17,732 bases of DNA from an uncultured Opitutia bacterium (GTDB taxonomy: Bacteria; Verrucomicrobiota; Verrucomicrobiia; Opitutales; UBA953), in the NCBI GenBank assembly GCA_903882335.1, contig CAIRWP010000031.1, positions 1-17,732 of the forward strand. The letters are read 5' to 3'. A model generated the notes under the pieces. It saw nothing but the letters and a program-made list of their open reading frames with translations. It had not been told where the DNA came from and did no database searches. The translations under genes were made by a program, and so were the position numbers. Positions 14,486-17,732 of the stretch are shown in pieces (within the stretch, counting starts at the first letter, position 1; every line of letters starts with the position of its first letter).

Positions 14486-14575
14486 GGGGAGGTGACCTTG
14501 GGTAAGGGTGGGGGTTCCCGGAGGTTTAGGAAAAACCGGTGGAGGGCAAGTGGGGAGGAGATGCAGTGGAGGACC

Positions 14576-14612
14576 CGAGGGCCTGAGGGCTCGAGGGCCT
14601 GAGGGCGCGAGG
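14576..14612. repeat. Tandem repeat, 16-bp unit (8-bp sub-period)
   Basis: CGAGGGCCTGAGGGCT (14576-14591) is followed directly by CGAGGGCCTGAGGGCG (14592-14607) and a partial third copy. Within each unit the two halves are near copies, so the basic period is 8 bp (YGAGGGCN). It lies in the 224-bp gap between the dehydrogenase fusion gene and sufT. Confidence 0.8.
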
Positions 14613-14667
14613 ACGCCCACTGGAGCCATGGTACCCGGTCTCCCTGAGGGGCGTATCTCTCCTCTGG

Positions 14668-14699
14668 CCAACCGGCCAACGGTTCAACCGATCAACAGC
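14668..14699. repeat. Second array with 8-bp period (YCAAC-based)
   Basis: Four adjacent octamers, CCAACCGG, CCAACGGT, TCAACCGA and TCAACAGC, share the core CAAC at the same phase. The array ends just downstream of sufT in its direction of transcription. A 5-bp hairpin (AGCGC/GCGCT, 14697-14710) overlaps its edge and the sufT stop codon, but no T-tract follows, so I do not call a terminator. Confidence 0.6.
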
Positions 14700-14709
14700 G
14701 CGTAAGCGC

Positions 14710-15336
14710 TCAGATCAGCCCCAACTGCATCTTCCCGTCCTCGGAGATCATGGTCTGGGTCCACGGCGGGTCCCAGACGATATCCACGCGGGCTTGGTTG
14801 ACGCCGGGGATACCCAGGACGCGGTTGCGCGCGTCCTCGGCGATCACCGGACCCATCCCGCAGCCGGGAGCTGTCAAGGTCATGGCGACCACGACGCTGT
14901 GGCGGTCGGCGGACCCTTCGAGCGGTTCCACCTTGAGCGAATAGACCAGGCCGAGGTCGACGATGTTCACCGGAATCTCCGGGTCGAAGACCTTTTTGAG
15001 GCTCTCCCAGACGGCTTCCTCGCTCGGCTTGCCCGTGTGGCCGGGGTGCTCGGCGGTGCCGACGGAACCGTAGGCGTCGGTCTTGCCTTCGTTCTCGGTG
15101 GCGTCCGTGGGGGCGGTCTCGCCGAGGGCGTCCGCGTCGGTGCCCTTGATGCGGAACATCCCGCTGTCGCAGACGACGGTGAAGTTCCCGCCGAGGCGGT
15201 GCGTGATGGTGACCTTCGTGCCCGCGGGCAGGACGGCGGGTTCGCCCGCCGGGATCACGGTGGCGGCGACGTCGCGCGCGAGCACGCGGTCGTGGGGGCT
15301 TGGCGCGTGGCGGTGGCCGGTGGTGTCGTCGCTCAT
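14710..15336 (-). CDS. sufT: Iron-sulfur cluster assembly protein SufT (MIP18/DUF59 domain)
   Basis: The 208-residue protein has the two-part SufT layout. The N-terminal domain (about 20-65) has ATVIPAGEPAVLPAGTKVTI and LGGNFTV. After a variable, acidic linker (about 66-105), a MIP18/DUF59 domain (about 108-205) has LKKVFDPEIPVNIVDLGLVY, the conserved cysteine 159 in TAPGCGMGP, and VWDPPWTQTMISEDGK at the end. SufT helps mature or deliver iron-sulfur clusters. The ATG at 15336 is chosen because upstream in-frame sequence is low complexity and overlaps sufD. It starts two bases after the sufD stop, placing it in the suf operon. No purine-rich ribosome binding site is visible, so translation may depend on coupling to sufD. 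Confidence 0.92.
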   Translation of the reverse strand: MSDDTTGHRHAPSPHDRVLARDVAATVIPAGEPAVLPAGTKVTITHRLGGNFTVVCDSGMFRIKGTDADALGETAPTDATENEGKTDAYGSVGTAEHPGHTGKPSEEAVWESLKKVFDPEIPVNIVDLGLVYSLKVEPLEGSADRHSVVVAMTLTAPGCGMGPVIAEDARNRVLGIPGVNQARVDIVWDPPWTQTMISEDGKMQLGLI

Positions 15337-15338
15337 GG

Positions 15339-16664
15339 TTAGGCTTGGTGGAATTTCTCGCGGAGCATGCCACGGACGGCCTCGGCGGCCTCGGCGTGGC
15401 CGACCTTGGCGAGGACTTCCTCGAGGAAGCCCTGGGCCAGCAGCTCCTGGGCGGCGGCCAGCGGGATGCCGCGGGCGCGCAGGTAGAAGAGCTCTTCTGG
15501 GGAGACCTGGCCGGTCGTGGCCCCGTGCGAGCACTTCACGTCGTTGGCCTCGATCTCGAGGCCGGGCAGGGAGTCGGCCTCGGCGTCGGGCGAGAGCAGG
15601 AGGTTGCGGTTGGTCTGGTAGGCGTCCGTGCGCTGGGCGTCGGGCGCCACCTTGATGAGGCCGGAGAAAATCGTGCGGGCCTTACCCAGCAGCGCATTCT
15701 TGAAGAGGAGGTCGGACTTCGCCTGGCCGGCGGTGTGGACCTGCAGCGTCCGCTGGTCGAACTCCTGCTCGCCGGCGGCGACAGAGATACCGTAGAGGCG
15801 GACGTCCGCGCCGGCGCCGTCGAGGCGCACGGTGTTCTCGAGGCGGGCCCGGCGCGAGCCGACCGCCGCGTTGACGGAGCTGATGAGCGCATCGCGTTCG
15901 CCGCAGGTGTTATCGACCTGGAAGGACTGCGTGGCGGCACCCCAGGCCTGGACGGCGAGGCGATGGACCTGCGCGCCCGGGCCGGCGTGGATGTCGGCCG
16001 CGGAGATCGCGAGGGCGCGTTGGTCGGGACGAGCCGCGAGGTGGAAGTCGTGCAGGGTGGCCTGCGCGCGTTCCCCGGCGATGACGAGCGCGTGCGGGAA
16101 GACGGCGACGCCCTCCGTGAGGGTCCAGGTGACGCTGACGAACGGCTGCTTCACCTCGACGCCCTTGGGGACGTGGAGGACGTAGCCGGCGCGGAGCCAG
16201 GCCCGGTGCAGCGCGGCGAACTTGTCGCCGCCGAGCGTGACCGGGTGCTTGAGGAGGTGGGCCTGCAGCAGGGCGGGGCGGGTGCGCACCGCGTCCTCGA
16301 GGGCCTCGAAGACCACGCCCTGGGCGATCAGCTCGGGGGCGAGGGTCGGCTTGAGTACGCAATGGCCGTCAACGTGGACAATCAGGCCGGCGGCGTCGCT
16401 GATGAGGCGGGAGCGGGCGATGAGCTCGGCCGCCTGCGCGGCGGTCGGGGCGGGGGCGGGGGCGTAGCCGTCGAGCGAGAGCGTGCGCGTGTCCGAGAAA
16501 CGCCACTTCTCGTCGTCGCGATGCGGCAACGGGAGCGACTGGAAGGTGTGCCAGCCCTGCTGGCGCAGGACGGCGAACCAATCCTGGGCGCGGAACGGGG
16601 CCGTCTCGGCGGACTGGCGGGCGGCGTCGAGGACGCCGGCGGGGGCGGGGGCGACGGCGGTCAT
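15339..16664 (-). CDS. sufD: Fe-S cluster assembly scaffold component SufD
   Basis: SufD pairs with SufB, and with the ATPase SufC, to build iron-sulfur clusters. The 441-residue product shows the SufD pattern: DEKWRFSDT at 51-59, GDKFAALHRAW at 146-156, HVPKGVEVKQPF at 164-175, the beta-helix core, and IEANDVKCSHGATTGQ (371-386), with cysteine 378 and histidine 380 at positions conserved in the family. SPEELFYLRARGI follows, then a C-terminal helical domain. The ATG at 16664 overlaps the sufB stop in an ATGA arrangement, so translation is probably coupled. Upstream in-frame codons lie within sufB and are rejected. sufC is not between sufB and sufD, unlike the common sufBCD order. Confidence 0.95.
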   Translation of the reverse strand: MTAVAPAPAGVLDAARQSAETAPFRAQDWFAVLRQQGWHTFQSLPLPHRDDEKWRFSDTRTLSLDGYAPAPAPTAAQAAELIARSRLISDAAGLIVHVDGHCVLKPTLAPELIAQGVVFEALEDAVRTRPALLQAHLLKHPVTLGGDKFAALHRAWLRAGYVLHVPKGVEVKQPFVSVTWTLTEGVAVFPHALVIAGERAQATLHDFHLAARPDQRALAISAADIHAGPGAQVHRLAVQAWGAATQSFQVDNTCGERDALISSVNAAVGSRRARLENTVRLDGAGADVRLYGISVAAGEQEFDQRTLQVHTAGQAKSDLLFKNALLGKARTIFSGLIKVAPDAQRTDAYQTNRNLLLSPDAEADSLPGLEIEANDVKCSHGATTGQVSPEELFYLRARGIPLAAAQELLAQGFLEEVLAKVGHAEAAEAVRGMLREKFHQA

Positions 16665-17732
16665 CCGACGGACCCTTCCATCTGCAGCTCGATGAGGCGC
16701 TTGAGCTCGACGGAGTACTCCATCGGGAACTCCTTCACCAGGTCGTTGACGAAGCCATTCACCGCGAGGGACATCGCCTCGCCTTCGGAGAGGCCGCGCT
16801 GCATCATGTAGAAGATCTGCTCGGCCGAGACCTTCGAGACACTGGCCTCGTGCTGCACGGAGTTCTTCCGGCCGCGCACGGAGATCGCGGGGTAGGTGTC
16901 GGTGCGGCTGTGCTCGTTGATGAGCAGCGCGTCGCACTCGGTGTTATTGCGGCAGTTCTGGAGGGTCTTCGGGATGTGGACCAGGCCGCGGTAGGTCGAG
17001 CGGCCGGCGCCCACGGAGATGGACTTCGCGATGATGTTCGAGGTCGTGTCGTCGGCCGCGTGGATCATCTTGGCGCCGGTGTCCTGGTGCTGACCGTCGT
17101 TGGCCAGCGCGATGGAGAGCACCTCGCCGCGGGCGCGCTTGCCGCGCAGGATCACGCCGGGGTACTTCATCGTCAGGCGCGAGCCGATGTTGCAGTCGAT
17201 CCAGCGCACCTCGGCATCCTCCTCGGCCATGCCGCGCTTGGTCACGAGGTTGAAGACGTTGGCCGACCAGTTCTGGACGGTCACGTACTGGATCTTCGCG
17301 CCCTTCAGCGCGACCAGCTCAACGACGGCGGAGTGGAGGGTGGCGGTCTCGAACTTGGGGGCCGTGCAGCCTTCCATGTAGGTGACCTCGGCGCCCTCGT
17401 CGGCGATGATGAGGGTGCGCTCGAACTGGCCGAAGTTCTCGGCGTTGATGCGGAAGTAGGCCTGCAGGGGCTGGGCCACCTTCACGCCCTTGGGGATGTA
17501 GATGAACGAGCCGCCGGAGAAGACCGCGGAGTTGAGCGCGGCGAACTTGTTGTCGCCGATCGGGATGACCTTGCCGAACCACTTGCGGAAGATCTCCGGA
17601 TGGTCGCGCAGGCCTTCGGTCGGTCCGCAGAAGATGACGCCGAGCTTCTCGAGCTCTTCCTTCATGCGGGAGTAGACCGCTTCGGAGTCGAACTGGGCTT
17701 CGACGCCGGCGAGGAACTTACGTTCCGACTCC
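16661..17732 (-). CDS. sufB: Fe-S cluster assembly scaffold component SufB, N-terminus outside window
   Basis: The frame runs open off the right edge. Translating the last bases gives ESERKFLAGVEAQFDSEAVY before the first methionine in view, which continues the SufB family sequence, so the methionine at 17665 is not the start. About 356 residues are visible. Segments include GDNKFAALNSAVFSGGSFIY, IPKGVKVAQPLQAYFR, the cysteine-containing MEGCTAPKFETATLHSAVVE, NIGSRLTMKYPG, TECDALLINEHSRTDTYP and HEASVSKVSAEQIFYMMQRG. SufB is the main scaffold on which clusters form. Its stop overlaps the sufD start by four bases. It is the first suf gene in view; sufC and the cysteine desulfurase, if linked, would lie upstream outside the window. 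Confidence 0.95.
   Translation of the reverse strand, partial: ESERKFLAGVEAQFDSEAVYSRMKEELEKLGVIFCGPTEGLRDHPEIFRKWFGKVIPIGDNKFAALNSAVFSGGSFIYIPKGVKVAQPLQAYFRINAENFGQFERTLIIADEGAEVTYMEGCTAPKFETATLHSAVVELVALKGAKIQYVTVQNWSANVFNLVTKRGMAEEDAEVRWIDCNIGSRLTMKYPGVILRGKRARGEVLSIALANDGQHQDTGAKMIHAADDTTSNIIAKSISVGAGRSTYRGLVHIPKTLQNCRNNTECDALLINEHSRTDTYPAISVRGRKNSVQHEASVSKVSAEQIFYMMQRGLSEGEAMSLAVNGFVNDLVKEFPMEYSVELKRLIELQMEGSVG

Noticed and set aside
12767..14602. A 611-codon plus-strand open frame opposite the dehydrogenase fusion gene
   Set aside because: It is antisense to a gene with clear domains and motifs. Its translation is a Val/Gly/Ala/Arg/Glu-rich composition typical of shadow frames in GC-rich DNA, with no recognisable motif.
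14576..14699. Short tandem repeats considered as a CRISPR array
   Set aside because: The units are 8-16 bp and contiguous, with no unique spacers and no cas genes nearby.

Overview
This window looks like chromosomal DNA from a high-GC member of the Verrucomicrobiota, probably the Opitutae. This is inferred from gene content: two secreted DUF1080 proteins, a secreted ThuA-like protein, small cytochromes c of the type common in Planctomycetes and Verrucomicrobia, and a DUF2231-like membrane protein, set among housekeeping genes. No rRNA, tRNA or CRISPR array was found. Most genes lie on the minus strand and are tightly packed, and several are preceded by a run of C residues next to the start codon instead of a purine-rich ribosome binding site.

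Layout. 1-352 is the C-terminus of a class I aminotransferase. 359-933 is a compact unit of about 575 bp: a lower-GC gene for a four-helix-bundle (S23/IVP) protein enclosed by 38-bp inverted repeats, fitted between the stop codons of two convergent genes. 936-2920 is an operon of ffh (signal recognition particle GTPase) and a HAD phosphatase. 3088-4925 holds two secreted plus-strand proteins, an alpha/beta-hydrolase and a two-domain DUF1080 protein. They face a minus-strand pair, a metallo-beta-lactamase-fold phosphodiesterase and a second DUF1080 protein, across a shared terminator. 6620-8653 is a probable operon of a DUF2231-like membrane protein, a cytochrome c and ThuA. 8805-9191 is a separate small cytochrome c, and 9246-10562 is hflX. 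10625-14485 is a two-gene operon: an 894-residue secreted dehydrogenase/PKD/cytochrome c/CBM6-like fusion followed by an alginate-lyase-family lipoprotein. 14486-14709 is intergenic with two arrays of 8-bp period. 14710-17732 is the iron-sulfur assembly operon sufB-sufD-sufT, with sufB cut by the window edge.

Taken together, the region between the housekeeping blocks looks like periplasmic carbohydrate chemistry: esterase, alginate-lyase-like and 3-keto-glycoside hydrolase-like proteins, ThuA, a sugar dehydrogenase-like fusion, and cytochromes c that could accept electrons. That integrated role is inference. The most unusual structure is the inverted-repeat-bounded four-helix-bundle gene at 359-933.
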